Shown here one piece after another: positions 17,531 through 27,261 of a stretch of 64,000 nt of DNA. Where the stretch lies: positions 1 to 64,000 of the forward strand of contig CAZZFF010000006.1 of assembly GCA_964653485.1 (NCBI GenBank), written 5' to 3'. The stretch's first letter is position 1; each line of letters begins with the position of its first letter. The position numbers and the translations under genes were made by a program. The notes under the pieces are model-generated. The model was not told the DNA's origin. It saw only the letters and a list, made by a program, of their open reading frames with translations, and did not search any database. This stretch comes from CAVQND01 sp964653485. GTDB taxonomy: Bacteria > Verrucomicrobiota > Verrucomicrobiia > Limisphaerales > UBA8199.

Positions 17531-18412
17531 TCAGTTGCTCGTCGCCATCTTCATGGAGTTCTGGACGCGCAGGAAATCGGGAATCTGTTGCGGAGCCAGT
17601 GATTCATCCCAGCCGTTGAAAGCCATCGGCGCCTTCCATCGCCACCGTTCCACATGGCCGTCGGCGAACGAGAGATTGGCGCCCAGGTTGTGGCGGTCGG
17701 AGGGCATGTCGAACCATTCCGCCGGCCAGAACGGCAGACCGACGGGGTTTCCAAACTGAGAGTCGAGCTCGGTGTTCGGGTTCTCGTCGATGAAAACGAA
17801 AACCTGGGCGGGGGAAGGTCCGTTAATCAAGGTGTACCTGTCCCAACAGGGCAACAGAGCCAATATGCCCTCGGAGTCCTTGTATTGGGGGTAGCCATTG
17901 ACGGACTGGCTCATGTTATAGCTGCGGTTCCGGAGTTGAGGGAGCGGTGTTCCGTCAGCCGCCTGAACGGTGGAGTGGTCCGACGGGCAATGATAGATGG
18001 CAACGGACGTGTTATACTGGAAAAGCGCACCCTGCATCAGGTTCGACGCGGTGGTGTCGGTCATCGGGTGATCCGGGCACCAGGAAAGACTCTTTGCATC
18101 GATGCCCGCATTTCCGTTCGTGTTTATCAGCGTGATGGAATCATTCGGGGGGAGGAGGTCTCGGTTATCGACCGCATAGAGGTGCCAACAGACCTCCAGT
18201 TGCTTAAGGTTGCTCAGGCAATTGATGCTGTAGGCGCGGGCCTTGGCCCGGCTCAGGGCCGGCAGGAGCATTGCCGCCAGGATGGCGATGACGGCTATCA
18301 CCACCAGCAACTCGATCAGCGTAAACCCGCTCACCCCTCGCGCCCGGCTTAACCGAGGACGTGGGCCAAGCCTCTCCCCCGGACCCCTGGACGAACGAAC
18401 GGGCCATTTCAT
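17531..18412 (-). CDS. type II secretion pseudopilin-like protein (Verrucomicrobia H-X9-DG type)
   Basis: 293 residues. The prepilin signal has cleavage at G29/F30, then TLIELLVVIAVIAILAAMLLPAL with E34 at mature position 5. The rest is a beta-rich globular domain ending in FADGHVERWRWKAP, the DG-containing C-terminal motif seen in large families of secreted prepilin-like proteins of Planctomycetes and Verrucomicrobia (related to DUF1559). The 29-residue leader is long. No other pilus genes are near. The role is unknown, with surface display or exoprotein scaffolding possible. Confidence 0.8.
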   Translation of the reverse strand: MKWPVRSSRGPGERLGPRPRLSRARGVSGFTLIELLVVIAVIAILAAMLLPALSRAKARAYSINCLSNLKQLEVCWHLYAVDNRDLLPPNDSITLINTNGNAGIDAKSLSWCPDHPMTDTTASNLMQGALFQYNTSVAIYHCPSDHSTVQAADGTPLPQLRNRSYNMSQSVNGYPQYKDSEGILALLPCWDRYTLINGPSPAQVFVFIDENPNTELDSQFGNPVGLPFWPAEWFDMPSDRHNLGANLSFADGHVERWRWKAPMAFNGWDESLAPQQIPDFLRVQNSMKMATSN

Positions 18413-18541
18413 GTCACCTGCTATCCTGAATGTGAGAAGAATAACCTATTCAGATCATTCTTTCCACTCGGAAATCGAGCCTCGCGATTGAGGCGAATAT
18501 TCCCTCTTCTCATAACCTCCCGTCCCCATTAATCTCCGCGG

Positions 18542-20356
18542 ATGCGAACATCCGTTCTGTTGTTCTCACTCTGCCTGGCCGCCGGCTGCGCCAGGCTCTC
18601 CCCTTCGGCTGCGCCGGCCGCGGACAGCGCCGATGCCGCGTTTGCCCGCCTGGCCCAGGAATACCTCTCGGGTTACCTCGCTTGGCGTCCGCAGACCGGC
18701 ACGGCCCTGGGACTTCATGAATACGACGGAAAGCTGACCGATTACTCCGGCGCCTCCGTCGAAGCGGAGTTGCGCCGTCTCAAGTCGTTTGCCGGGCGAA
18801 TGGCGGCCTTGAGCACCAACGGCCTAAGCACCGGCGCCTTCTACGATTACCGCATTCTGCGAAGCGCGGTTCAACGGGAGATATTCAGCTTCGATGGAAT
18901 GGACATCTACCGGCAGAACCCGATGACCTACGCCGGGGCGCTGGACGCGAGCATTTACATCAAGCGCGACTTTGCGCCGTTGGAAACGCGGGCGCGCTCG
19001 GTCATCGCGATGCTGAATCAAGCCCCGGCGCTCTTCGCCGCCGCCCGCGCCAACCTGGCCGCGGAGTTGCCTCGTCCGGAAGTTGAGACCGCCATCGACC
19101 AGACCGAGGGCGTCGCGGATTTCCTGGCCAAAGACCTGGTTGCCGCGCTCAGTGAGGTCAAGGACGACAAGTTGATGGAACAGTTCAAGGCGGCCAACCA
19201 GCGCGCCATTGAAGAACTTCGCGGCTACGCCGCCTGGCTCAAGCAAGAGAAACTCCCCAAGGCCAACGACCGCTACGCCCTGGGCCGCGACAAGTACGTG
19301 GCACTGCTCCAGTACGGTGAACTGGTGACCGCCTCGCCGGAACGCCTCCTGGAAATTGGGGCGCGCGAACTTCGGCGCCAGCAGGAGGTCTTTGCCCGGG
19401 CCGCCCGGCAGATTGACCCCGACAAAAAGCCGCTCGATGTCTTCAAGGCCATCCAGCATGACCATCCCACCGAAAAGAACCTCGTTGCCGATACGGCAAA
19501 AGACCTTGAAATGATCCGCCGCTTCATGGTCGACCGCCAGCTCATTACGCTGCCCTCATCCCTCGGCCCGCGTGTGGCGGAAACCCCGCAGTTCTTGCGC
19601 GCCACCAGCTTCGCTTCCATGGACACACCCGGCCCCTTCGAGACCAAGGCAACCGAGGCCTACTATTATGTCACCCCCGTGGAACCCGATTGGCCCCCGC
19701 GCCAAAAGGAGGAATGGCTCACCGCCTTCAACTATTACACTACCGACGTGGTCTCCATCCACGAAGTGTATCCGGGCCATTTCGTCCAGTTTCTCTGCCT
19801 CAAGGCATCCCCGGCCACACGGGTGGAAAAAATCTTCTCAAGCTATGCCTTCGTCGAAGGCTGGGCGCATTACGCGGAGCAGATGATGCTCGACGAGGGC
19901 TTCGGCCAGGACGCCAAGACCGGCCCCGCCGGGACGGAGCAGGATGGCGATGGCCGGACAAGCGGCGCCCCCGGCGTCCGCGCCGCGAAATACCGCCTGG
20001 CTCAAGCCGATGAAGCCCTCCTGCGGCTCTGCAGGCTCTGTGTCTCCATCCGCATGCACTGCCAAGGCATGACCGTGGATGAAGCCACCCAATTCTTCCA
20101 GGATAACTGCTATTACGAGCCAAAGGCCGCCCGCTCGGAGGCCGTCCGCGGGACTTTCGATCCCGAGTATCTCTACTACACCCTCGGCAAACTCGAGATC
20201 TTCAAACTCCGCGAAGACTACCGGAAACAGGAGGGCGCCGGCTTCTCGCTCCGGAAATTCCACGACGAGATGCTGCGGCACGGGGCCCCGCCCATCCGCC
20301 TCTTACGCGAGTTGATGCTCAGAGATCGGAGCGCCTGGGACCAAGTGTTCGAGTGA
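18542..20356 (+). CDS. DUF885-family lipoprotein, probable metallopeptidase
   Basis: 604 residues. A lipoprotein signal (LLFSLCLAAGC, Cys16) is followed by the DUF885 all-helical domain. The zinc-site signature is IHEVYPGHF (H407, E408, H413), with a downstream SYAFVEGWAHYAEQMM (E439). These motifs are diagnostic of the DUF885 family, whose characterised members are metal-dependent peptidases. It is likely periplasmic or outer-membrane anchored. Divergent from the pilin-like gene with 129 bp between starts. Confidence 0.85.
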   Translation: MRTSVLLFSLCLAAGCARLSPSAAPAADSADAAFARLAQEYLSGYLAWRPQTGTALGLHEYDGKLTDYSGASVEAELRRLKSFAGRMAALSTNGLSTGAFYDYRILRSAVQREIFSFDGMDIYRQNPMTYAGALDASIYIKRDFAPLETRARSVIAMLNQAPALFAAARANLAAELPRPEVETAIDQTEGVADFLAKDLVAALSEVKDDKLMEQFKAANQRAIEELRGYAAWLKQEKLPKANDRYALGRDKYVALLQYGELVTASPERLLEIGARELRRQQEVFARAARQIDPDKKPLDVFKAIQHDHPTEKNLVADTAKDLEMIRRFMVDRQLITLPSSLGPRVAETPQFLRATSFASMDTPGPFETKATEAYYYVTPVEPDWPPRQKEEWLTAFNYYTTDVVSIHEVYPGHFVQFLCLKASPATRVEKIFSSYAFVEGWAHYAEQMMLDEGFGQDAKTGPAGTEQDGDGRTSGAPGVRAAKYRLAQADEALLRLCRLCVSIRMHCQGMTVDEATQFFQDNCYYEPKAARSEAVRGTFDPEYLYYTLGKLEIFKLREDYRKQEGAGFSLRKFHDEMLRHGAPPIRLLRELMLRDRSAWDQVFE

Positions 20357-20411
20357 GCCGGCGCGTTTATGAGCTTGCGTCCCAAACGATGGTTGTCGAG
20401 GATGCGTGTCC

Positions 20412-21326
20412 ATGAATTCGCAATCACGCAGGACCTCGCCGGAGGTGAAGAAGCCGAAGGACATCCGGGTGGGCATGCTGACGGCCCCGCTCCAGAACCT
20501 CCCGTTTGAGGAAGTCCTCGACATGGCCGGGCGCTGCCATATCGTCGCGCTGGAGGTCGTGACCGAGCCCGGGAACCCGCACATCGACCCGATGACGCTG
20601 GCCCCGGCTCAAGCGGAGGCCATCAAAGAGAAGCTCGCCGAGCGCCGGCTCGAAATCAGCGCGTTGTCCAACTTCATGAACATTACCGCGCCGGGAAAAT
20701 CCGGAGAAGTGCAACAGGCCATGATTAAGACCGTTGACGCTGCCGTCCTCTTGGGCGTGCCCACGGTCTGTATGAACCTCGGGACACCCGTTCAAGGGAT
20801 GAGCAGGATCAAGACGATCAAAGAGGTAATCCCGGGGCTCTTCCGCCCTATTATCAACCATGCCAAAGAGAAAGGGATCCATGTGGCCATCGAGAACTGG
20901 TTCGAAACGAACCTGCAGGGCCTCGACACGTTCGATTGCCTGATGGAGGCCATCCCCGACGAGCACTTCGGTTTCAACTATGACCCCTCGCACCTGGTCC
21001 ACCAGCAATGCGACTACATGGCCCCGATCACGATGTTCGGCAAGAGGATTTTCCACACCCACGCCAAAGACACCCTCCTGAACGAGCGTCAGCGGGCCTG
21101 GCAGGGCGTGCTGGGGGGCAAATGGTACGTCGGCGTTTCAGGCGGCGGCTGGTGGCGGTATGCCATTCCCGGCTTCGGCAACATCAACTGGGGCCAATAC
21201 GTCGGCCATCTGCGTGACGTGGGCTATAAGGGAGTCCTCAGCATCGAGCACGAGGACCCGACCTTCGGCCCGGAAGAGGGCTTCCGGCACGGAGCGAATC
21301 ATCTCAATCAATTCTGCAACGTGTAG
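20412..21326 (+). CDS. sugar phosphate isomerase/epimerase-like TIM barrel protein
   Basis: 304 residues of the AP-endonuclease-2/xylose isomerase-like barrel. Metal-site strands are visible as VAIENWFETN, FNYDPSHLVHQ, IFHTHAKDT and LSIEHEDP. Members isomerise or epimerise sugars and inositols, and many sit next to Gfo/Idh/MocA oxidoreductases in Verrucomicrobia. An upstream in-frame GTG at 20406 exists, but ATG 20412 is preferred. It converges on the DUF1080 gene. Confidence 0.85.
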   Translation: MNSQSRRTSPEVKKPKDIRVGMLTAPLQNLPFEEVLDMAGRCHIVALEVVTEPGNPHIDPMTLAPAQAEAIKEKLAERRLEISALSNFMNITAPGKSGEVQQAMIKTVDAAVLLGVPTVCMNLGTPVQGMSRIKTIKEVIPGLFRPIINHAKEKGIHVAIENWFETNLQGLDTFDCLMEAIPDEHFGFNYDPSHLVHQQCDYMAPITMFGKRIFHTHAKDTLLNERQRAWQGVLGGKWYVGVSGGGWWRYAIPGFGNINWGQYVGHLRDVGYKGVLSIEHEDPTFGPEEGFRHGANHLNQFCNV

Positions 21327-21372
21327 GTTGCCACATTGAGGAGTGCCCAACGCGGGCTGCTCCGAGGCGGCG

Positions 21373-22113
21373 TCACGGCAACGGTTTCACCTTCAGGTTG
21401 CGGAACTCAATCCGGTATCCTTCTCCCTCCAGGCCCACACGGCCCTGTGCCATCCCGCACGCGTCAAACTGGCAGGTGACGGCGCCGTTGACCCAGAGCG
21501 TCAGCGTTTTGCCCCGCGCCGTTACCTCCAGGATGTTCCACTCTCCAGCGGGTTTCACGCGCATGTCCTTCACCTCCTTTGCCAGGTTGAAGAACTTCTG
21601 CTTGCCGTCGGAGGTTGGCGTTACTCCGAAGAGGTATCCGTCCTTGGCGTCCCCGAACTGAGCCTGGTGCCAAATCGCGCCGTCCTTGGAGTTGCGGACA
21701 TAGGCCCCGCTGTTGTAGCCCGTCTTGCCTTCAATCCTCGTGTAATAGAACTCAAAGTGGAAAATGGCGTCCCCCATCTCCTTGTCGAACAGCAGCATAT
21801 CGTGGCCGCCGTCGCCGTCGCAGATGAGCACCTTCCTCGCGGCGTCCAGATGCCATTGCTCCCGGCCCAGTTTGCCCGTGGGCGGCACCGGCACGCGATA
21901 CCACCCTTTCAGATCCTCCGGGGGCAGAATGTCGGTCCAGCCTTGTGGCTCGGTCTCCAGCGCGCTCTTGACCTCCGTGGTGTCCGCCCCTCGGAGGTCG
22001 CAGGTGGAGAACCAAGCAGGGACGAAGGCAAAGAAGCACGCGAGGATTCCAGAAACCCCGGACAGCCGGCTCGATGGCCGCAAGCCTGTTGAGTGAAGCA
22101 ATGTCTTAAGCAT
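21373..22113 (-). CDS. DUF1080 (3-keto-disaccharide hydrolase-like) exported protein
   Basis: 246 residues. The signal segment GILACFFAFVPAWFSTCDLRGA is followed by a concanavalin-like beta-sandwich. Family features include GWTDILPPEDLKGWYR, DMLLFDKEMGDAIFHFEFYY, GYNSGAYVRN and the terminal IEFRNLKVKPLP. Some DUF1080 members hydrolyse 3-keto-glycosides. Together with the adjacent sugar epimerase and the Gfo/Idh/MocA protein at 27262 it fits oxidative disaccharide breakdown, which is inference. Confidence 0.85.
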   Translation of the reverse strand: MLKTLLHSTGLRPSSRLSGVSGILACFFAFVPAWFSTCDLRGADTTEVKSALETEPQGWTDILPPEDLKGWYRVPVPPTGKLGREQWHLDAARKVLICDGDGGHDMLLFDKEMGDAIFHFEFYYTRIEGKTGYNSGAYVRNSKDGAIWHQAQFGDAKDGYLFGVTPTSDGKQKFFNLAKEVKDMRVKPAGEWNILEVTARGKTLTLWVNGAVTCQFDACGMAQGRVGLEGEGYRIEFRNLKVKPLP

Positions 22114-22471
22114 GGCCGGAGCCTAATCGAAATCCATGCCTGAATGCAAATAGTGTTCCCGGCGGGAATCTTGGCGGCTGCGAAAATAGCCCGAGATCGG
22201 AGCACGATGGCCGGTTATTGACATCACAGCCGGACACCGTCAGCATCGTCCCATGGTAATTCAAGCGCCTGCCGCCGCTGCCGCAACTCCGGACACACGC
22301 CCTGCGACGCAGCCGAGGACTTTTGAAAGCGGCCATGTCGTCGCCAGGACCCTGGCCGCAATTTATGTCGAAAAAGACCTGGACAAGGGAAACGACGGTC
22401 TCCAAAAACCTTGACCACGATCAAAGCCATCCGCCCCGAACTCCCGTAGATTGTGAACGTGCATTCACAGT
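22114..22471. other. intergenic region between divergent DUF1080 and ygbA genes
   Basis: 358 bp without a convincing gene. It must hold the divergent promoters. TTGACA occurs at 22218 and TTGACC at 22411, but neither has a good -10 partner. The only clear structure is the dyad at 22452-22469. Confidence 0.5.
22452..22469. promoter_or_regulatory. candidate operator abutting the ygbA start
   Basis: TGTGAA-CGTGCA-TTCACA, a perfect 6-6-6 inverted repeat, ends two bases before the ATG of the YgbA-like gene. A bound regulator would block transcription or early elongation. In E. coli ygbA is NO-regulated through NsrR. This dyad does not match the NsrR consensus I know, and its 6-bp spacer differs from a canonical CRP site. 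Confidence 0.4.
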
Positions 22472-22912
22472 ATGCGTGCCAGTAAATCAACCCGTTCACC
22501 GGCTCCGCCGCTCATTTCGCCGCCAGCCGTGCGGTTCAGCAACCGCCGGCTCGCGCGCGAGTGGAAGACCATCACCGCGATGCTGCGGATTTACTGCCGC
22601 GAACACCATGGCGGCCCGTGGTGCGCCGAGTGCGTGGGGCTGATGGGCTACATCCACCTGCGGCTCGATCACTGCCGGTTCGGCCAGGACAAGCCGACCT
22701 GCGCGAAATGCCCGGTGCATTGCTACCAACGAGACCGCCGAGAGCAGGTCAAGGCGGTGATGCGGTTCGCGGGCCCGCGGATGCTTTGGCGGCACCCTTG
22801 GCTCAGCCTGTGCCATCTGCTGGATGGGCGGTTCAGGAGGCCCGCGCCGGCGGTTTCCGTTGGGGACCAGGACAAGTCTCACTCGAAACGACTATGGATA
22901 TGCAAGACATGA
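22472..22912 (+). CDS. ygbA: YgbA-family protein (nitrous oxide-stimulated promoter family)
   Basis: 146 residues. The Cys/His-rich core IYCREHHGGPWCAECVGL, LDHCRFGQDKPTCAKCPVHCY and MRFAGPRMLWRHP is the hallmark of the YgbA family (PF11756). In enterobacteria the gene is induced by nitric oxide. The cysteine pattern suggests metal or Fe-S binding, but the biochemistry is not established. The N-terminal 25 residues and C-terminal tail are outside the family core. The stop is 37 bp before the next gene. Confidence 0.85.
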   Translation: MRASKSTRSPAPPLISPPAVRFSNRRLAREWKTITAMLRIYCREHHGGPWCAECVGLMGYIHLRLDHCRFGQDKPTCAKCPVHCYQRDRREQVKAVMRFAGPRMLWRHPWLSLCHLLDGRFRRPAPAVSVGDQDKSHSKRLWICKT

Positions 22913-22949
22913 GCCGAAGGCCGGAAACCGAACCTGCCGGGAGGAAAAA

Positions 22950-25900
22950 GTGAGTGCTTTCTCCGAAGGCCCACCTCTGCCGGCCCAAAGCGGGACGTTC
23001 GACAACCTCCGGCCCAAGCTGGTTGCCCTGGCGCTCCGCATCGCTGGAGCTTTCCGCCGCGTGGCGATGGCGGGGGTTGCGTTTGCCTTGGTAGGCGCTG
23101 CCATCGCCAAGCCGCCGAGCGTCCCTAGCTCGCCCGCGGATATCGCCGGCGCCCTCCTGCCGGATGGCTTTTTGAACGCTCGCGGCAGCCAACTCCTCGG
23201 TCCCGATGGCACTCCCGTCCGCATCGCCAGCGTCGGCTTGACCGGGATGAACGTGGTCGGCGGACGACTGCAGTTGGCGGGGCCGTTCAAAGGGATCGAT
23301 GGACACGTCGCCGCGATGCGCGCGATGGGCTTCAATTGTGTCCGCGTTGACTGGATCGATAAGACTCTTGACGATCCCGAGGCCATGGCGCAACTCGACA
23401 CCTTCGTCGCCGCCTCCAAGAAGGTCGGTTTGAAGGTCGTTTTCGACAACCACAACAACGAGGCCACGCCTGCCGACTGGGAAAACGCAGCCCAGCAGAA
23501 GAATGGGCTGTGGTTCGACACCGGCCCGGGCACCGACGGCACCGACGGCGCCGGCAACAAGGGCACCGTCACCGCCGCGAAGTTCCAGGAGGACTGGGTG
23601 AGCTTCGCCAGGCACTGGGCCGGCAACTCGACCGTTATCGGTTTCGACCTCCGCAACGAGCCTTGCGCCCATACGCGAACCCCGGCCCTCTGGGGCGGCA
23701 ACGGACCGACCGACATTCATGCGATGTATGAAGCCGTCGGCAATGCGGTCCTGGCCGTGAACCCCGACGCCCTCATCATCTGCGAGGGCGTCATCAACTA
23801 TAAAACCGGCGCTTACGAGGGCGACCTCTCCGTGGCGCGCAGCCTCCCGATCCGGCTGAACAATCCCGCGAAGCTCGTTTACTCGGTGCATGAATACCCG
23901 AAGGAGATCGGCGGCTACGGGGGAGCGGAGTCGGGGGGCGGCTATGTCGAGCGGATGAATAGGATGTGGGGTTGGCTGGTCGCGGAGAACGCCGCGCCGG
24001 TGTGGATCGGCGAAATGGGCGCATCAATGGCCAGCACCGCCAGCAAAGCCTGGGGACAAACCCTCCTCGACTACATGAATGGCGAGCGCCCCGGCGCGCC
24101 GACGTTCTCGGGCGGCCGGCAGCCCATCGGCGGAGATTGGTGGGCCTGGGGTTGTCTCACCGGCCAGAACCCGAACGGCTGCGTTGGGGAAGATGGCAAG
24201 GCGCGCCCCGAACAGGCCCCTTTCATCAACCGGATGCTCTTCCATCCCGTTGATCAATACCGCCTCCATCCCCTCCCGGCCTCGCTGGAGAAGGTCCGTG
24301 GAATCCACCCCCGGCTCTATCTCGACACCGCCCGCATCGCCGAACTCCGCCAGGCCATCCAGACCACCCACGCGCCGATGTGGAAGGCGGTCCGCGAGCG
24401 CGCCGACCGCGCCGTCAAGCAAGGGCCGCCCGCCTACCGGGAACGCGACAATTATAGCGGCGACGAGCAACTATGGCAGCGCGAGGTCGGCAACGCCATG
24501 CCGGTGCTCGCGATGGCCTGGGTGCTCTCCGGCGAGAGGCAGTACCTGGATGCGGCCCGCCAATGGGCCTTGGCCTCGTGCGGTTACCCGACCTGGGGCC
24601 TTGGGCCGATTGACGGCATGGACCTCGCCGCCGGGCATCAACTCTTCGGTTTGGCCCTTGTCTATGACTGGTGTTATGCCGACCTGGGCGAGGACGCGCG
24701 CCGCGCCATTCGCGACACGCTCATCAAGCGGACGTCAGCCATGTTCGACGCGGCGAAGACCGGCAAAGCGTGGTGGCGGCGCTCCTACCTCCAGAACCAT
24801 CTCTGGGTGAACATCTGCGGGATGGCCGCGGCCGGCCTGACGTTGTTCGATGAAGTGGACGGCCCCTCGTCCTGGATTGGCCTGCCGCTGGACAAGTTCC
24901 GGCGGACCATGGCCGCGCTGGGTCCGGACGGGGCAAGTCATGAGGGCATGGGCTATTGGGAGTACGGCGCCGAATACATGCTCAAGTTCATGGACCTCGC
25001 CCGGGCCCGCCTGGACGTGGACCTCTACACAAACCAGTGGTGGCGCAATACCGCGAGGTACGCGCAGTATCTGACCCTGCCGCGCCGCGCCTGGACGCGC
25101 GATGACTGCGTCGTCGATCTCGCCGACTGTCCGCGCGGCCATTGGTACGGGCCCGACTACATCCTGCGCGCACTGGCCCGCGAGTTCCACGACGGGCACG
25201 CCCAATGGCTGGCCCGGGAGATCGACGACGCGGACGTTGCCTCGCCGGAAGCGCCCTGGCTGAACCTCCTCTGGTTCGACCCCACCGTGCCCGCGGCGCC
25301 CCCGTCCTCGTTGCCCACGTTGCGCCACTTCGACGACCTGGGCATCGTCTCCGCCCGCTCGGATTGGTCGGGCGACGAATCCCTCCTGGTCTTCAGGTGC
25401 GGCCCCTTCCTCGGGCACAAGGCGGCCCAGGAGTTTTCTTACGACGCCGGCGGCGGCCACGTGCATCCGGACGCCAACCATTTCGTCCTCTTTGGAGCGG
25501 GGGAGTGGTTGATCCGCGACGACGGCTACCGCGCCAAATGGACGGGACAGCACAACACGCTTCTGGTGGATGGGCGCGGCCAGCTCGGCGAGGGCAGCCA
25601 GTGGTTCGACGGGGCGAAGCCGCTGGCGGTGAAGGCCCGGCCTAAGATCGTGCGCGTCTCTTCCAGCGCGGACCTGGACCAAATGACCGGCGATGCCACC
25701 GAGGCATATCCGTCCGACCTGGGCTTGCGGCGGCACCTGCGGCACTTGCTCTTCCTTAAGCCGGACATGCTGCTGGTTTGCGATGAAGTGGTGACCGACA
25801 AGCCGCGGCGGCTGGAATTGCGCTTTCATCCCGAAAGCCGGCGCGCGGAACACGACGGCGCCGCTTTCGTGATGCGCGGTTCCAAGTCTCTGTTGCGCCT

Positions 25901-27242
25901 CGAGCCTCTGCCGACAGAGGCCGATGTGACCGTATCCGCCGAGGACCTGGCCGTCGAAGGACGGGAAGGTGAGCGCAACCAATCGATGTTCACCCTCCGG
26001 CTGAGCAAGCAGGCGGCAGTATGGCGCAACGCCGTGGCATTGACCTGGTCGAAGTCGGGCAACATACCCAGGACGGTGCGGGCGAGCACCGAAGGCGATG
26101 AGTGGACCTTTTCGGTGGGCGGACGCGTCGTGACGCTGAATTGGACGACCGGGTTGGCGGAAGTGAGCGCGTCCGAAATGCCCGCCGCATCGTCTCCGCT
26201 CGAGCCTCCCTATCCTCGCAGCCCGGTCATTGGCGGCATTGAATGGCACTGGGACACTTACGCCACCGCCGCGCCGGGAAGCGACCTGTGGCCGACCACC
26301 TGGGGGCCGGACGACCACCTTTACACCGCCTGGGGCGACGGCGGCGGATTCCGCGGCTCGGATACCGATGGCCGCGTGGCGATGGGCTTCGCCCGCATCG
26401 AGGGCGGGCCGGACCATTGGCGCGGAGTCAATATCAACGGCGGGAAAGACCCCGAACACCCGGCGTCATTCCCCCGGAAGGGAAAGACCTCGGGAGTCGC
26501 TTTTGTCGACGGCGTTCTCTACGCCACGGTCAATTTGCAGAACGGGACCTGGCCCGACGTGGACCATGTCCTCGCCTGGTCCACGAATAACGGCGCCACC
26601 TGGACCAGGGCCGACTGGCTCTTCCCCAGAGGCGAAGGCAATTTTCAGCCGGGGGTCTTCCTCAACTTCGGCAAAGATTACACCGGGGTCCCCGACTCTC
26701 TGGCGGGGTACGTCTATATTGTTGGCCCCAAGCATTCGACCGGCCTCAAGGGCGGCAATCGGCTCTACTTGGCCCGGGCTCCACGGGCCAGGCTGCGTGA
26801 GGGCGCCGCCTACGAGTTTTTCCATGGACTTGATGCCGCCGCGAAACCGGCCTGGGTGGCCCAGAGCGCCGAGGCCAAGCCGATCTTCACCGACCCCAAC
26901 GGCGTGGCCCCGGGTTCAATCGTCTATGACCCTGGCCTGAAGCGCTTCCTTCTCACCTGTTTCCACGTCGGGCCGGGCCAGCTTGGCCTCTTCGATGCCC
27001 CAAGTCCCTGGGGTCCATGGACCACCATCGCCTACTACGAAGACTGGGGCCGGATGGGCGTCGAGGGCGAAGGCCTGACCTGCGGGTTCCCCCAGAAATG
27101 GATGAGCGCCGACGGCTTGACCCTCTGGAGCACCTTCAGCGCCTACGGCGACGGCGCGAAAAAGGGCATCAACGCCCATGACCGATTCAACCTGGTCAAA
27201 GCCACTCTGCAGCCCCTCGCACAACCTCCCTCTCGGCGTTGA
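22950..27242 (+). CDS. multidomain exported GH5 cellulase-like / heparinase II-III-like / beta-propeller fusion
   Basis: 1430 residues from GTG at 22950, which has a good ribosome site (GGGAGG, 5-nt spacing). The frame is open upstream to 22824, but that overlaps ygbA. An N-terminal hydrophobic export segment (about 25-50) leads to a GH5-like barrel (about 70-445) with acid/base E237 in DLRNEP and nucleophile E355 in WIGEMGAS. Next is a heparinase II/III-like region (about 450-1085) with NHLWVNI, EGMGYWEYGAEYM and GGGHVHPDANHF near 830-845. The last 340 residues resemble a DUF4185-type five-bladed propeller (EWHWDTYATAAPGSDLWPTTW). It probably degrades an acidic or mixed polysaccharide outside the cell. 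Confidence 0.75.
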   Translation: MSAFSEGPPLPAQSGTFDNLRPKLVALALRIAGAFRRVAMAGVAFALVGAAIAKPPSVPSSPADIAGALLPDGFLNARGSQLLGPDGTPVRIASVGLTGMNVVGGRLQLAGPFKGIDGHVAAMRAMGFNCVRVDWIDKTLDDPEAMAQLDTFVAASKKVGLKVVFDNHNNEATPADWENAAQQKNGLWFDTGPGTDGTDGAGNKGTVTAAKFQEDWVSFARHWAGNSTVIGFDLRNEPCAHTRTPALWGGNGPTDIHAMYEAVGNAVLAVNPDALIICEGVINYKTGAYEGDLSVARSLPIRLNNPAKLVYSVHEYPKEIGGYGGAESGGGYVERMNRMWGWLVAENAAPVWIGEMGASMASTASKAWGQTLLDYMNGERPGAPTFSGGRQPIGGDWWAWGCLTGQNPNGCVGEDGKARPEQAPFINRMLFHPVDQYRLHPLPASLEKVRGIHPRLYLDTARIAELRQAIQTTHAPMWKAVRERADRAVKQGPPAYRERDNYSGDEQLWQREVGNAMPVLAMAWVLSGERQYLDAARQWALASCGYPTWGLGPIDGMDLAAGHQLFGLALVYDWCYADLGEDARRAIRDTLIKRTSAMFDAAKTGKAWWRRSYLQNHLWVNICGMAAAGLTLFDEVDGPSSWIGLPLDKFRRTMAALGPDGASHEGMGYWEYGAEYMLKFMDLARARLDVDLYTNQWWRNTARYAQYLTLPRRAWTRDDCVVDLADCPRGHWYGPDYILRALAREFHDGHAQWLAREIDDADVASPEAPWLNLLWFDPTVPAAPPSSLPTLRHFDDLGIVSARSDWSGDESLLVFRCGPFLGHKAAQEFSYDAGGGHVHPDANHFVLFGAGEWLIRDDGYRAKWTGQHNTLLVDGRGQLGEGSQWFDGAKPLAVKARPKIVRVSSSADLDQMTGDATEAYPSDLGLRRHLRHLLFLKPDMLLVCDEVVTDKPRRLELRFHPESRRAEHDGAAFVMRGSKSLLRLEPLPTEADVTVSAEDLAVEGREGERNQSMFTLRLSKQAAVWRNAVALTWSKSGNIPRTVRASTEGDEWTFSVGGRVVTLNWTTGLAEVSASEMPAASSPLEPPYPRSPVIGGIEWHWDTYATAAPGSDLWPTTWGPDDHLYTAWGDGGGFRGSDTDGRVAMGFARIEGGPDHWRGVNINGGKDPEHPASFPRKGKTSGVAFVDGVLYATVNLQNGTWPDVDHVLAWSTNNGATWTRADWLFPRGEGNFQPGVFLNFGKDYTGVPDSLAGYVYIVGPKHSTGLKGGNRLYLARAPRARLREGAAYEFFHGLDAAAKPAWVAQSAEAKPIFTDPNGVAPGSIVYDPGLKRFLLTCFHVGPGQLGLFDAPSPWGPWTTIAYYEDWGRMGVEGEGLTCGFPQKWMSADGLTLWSTFSAYGDGAKKGINAHDRFNLVKATLQPLAQPPSRR

Positions 27243-27261
27243 CCTTCGAGGAGCGAGCAAC

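Noticed and set aside
24735..26459. 574-codon antisense frame opposite the GH5 fusion
   Set aside because: No domain features, and it is fully covered by a gene with recognisable motifs.
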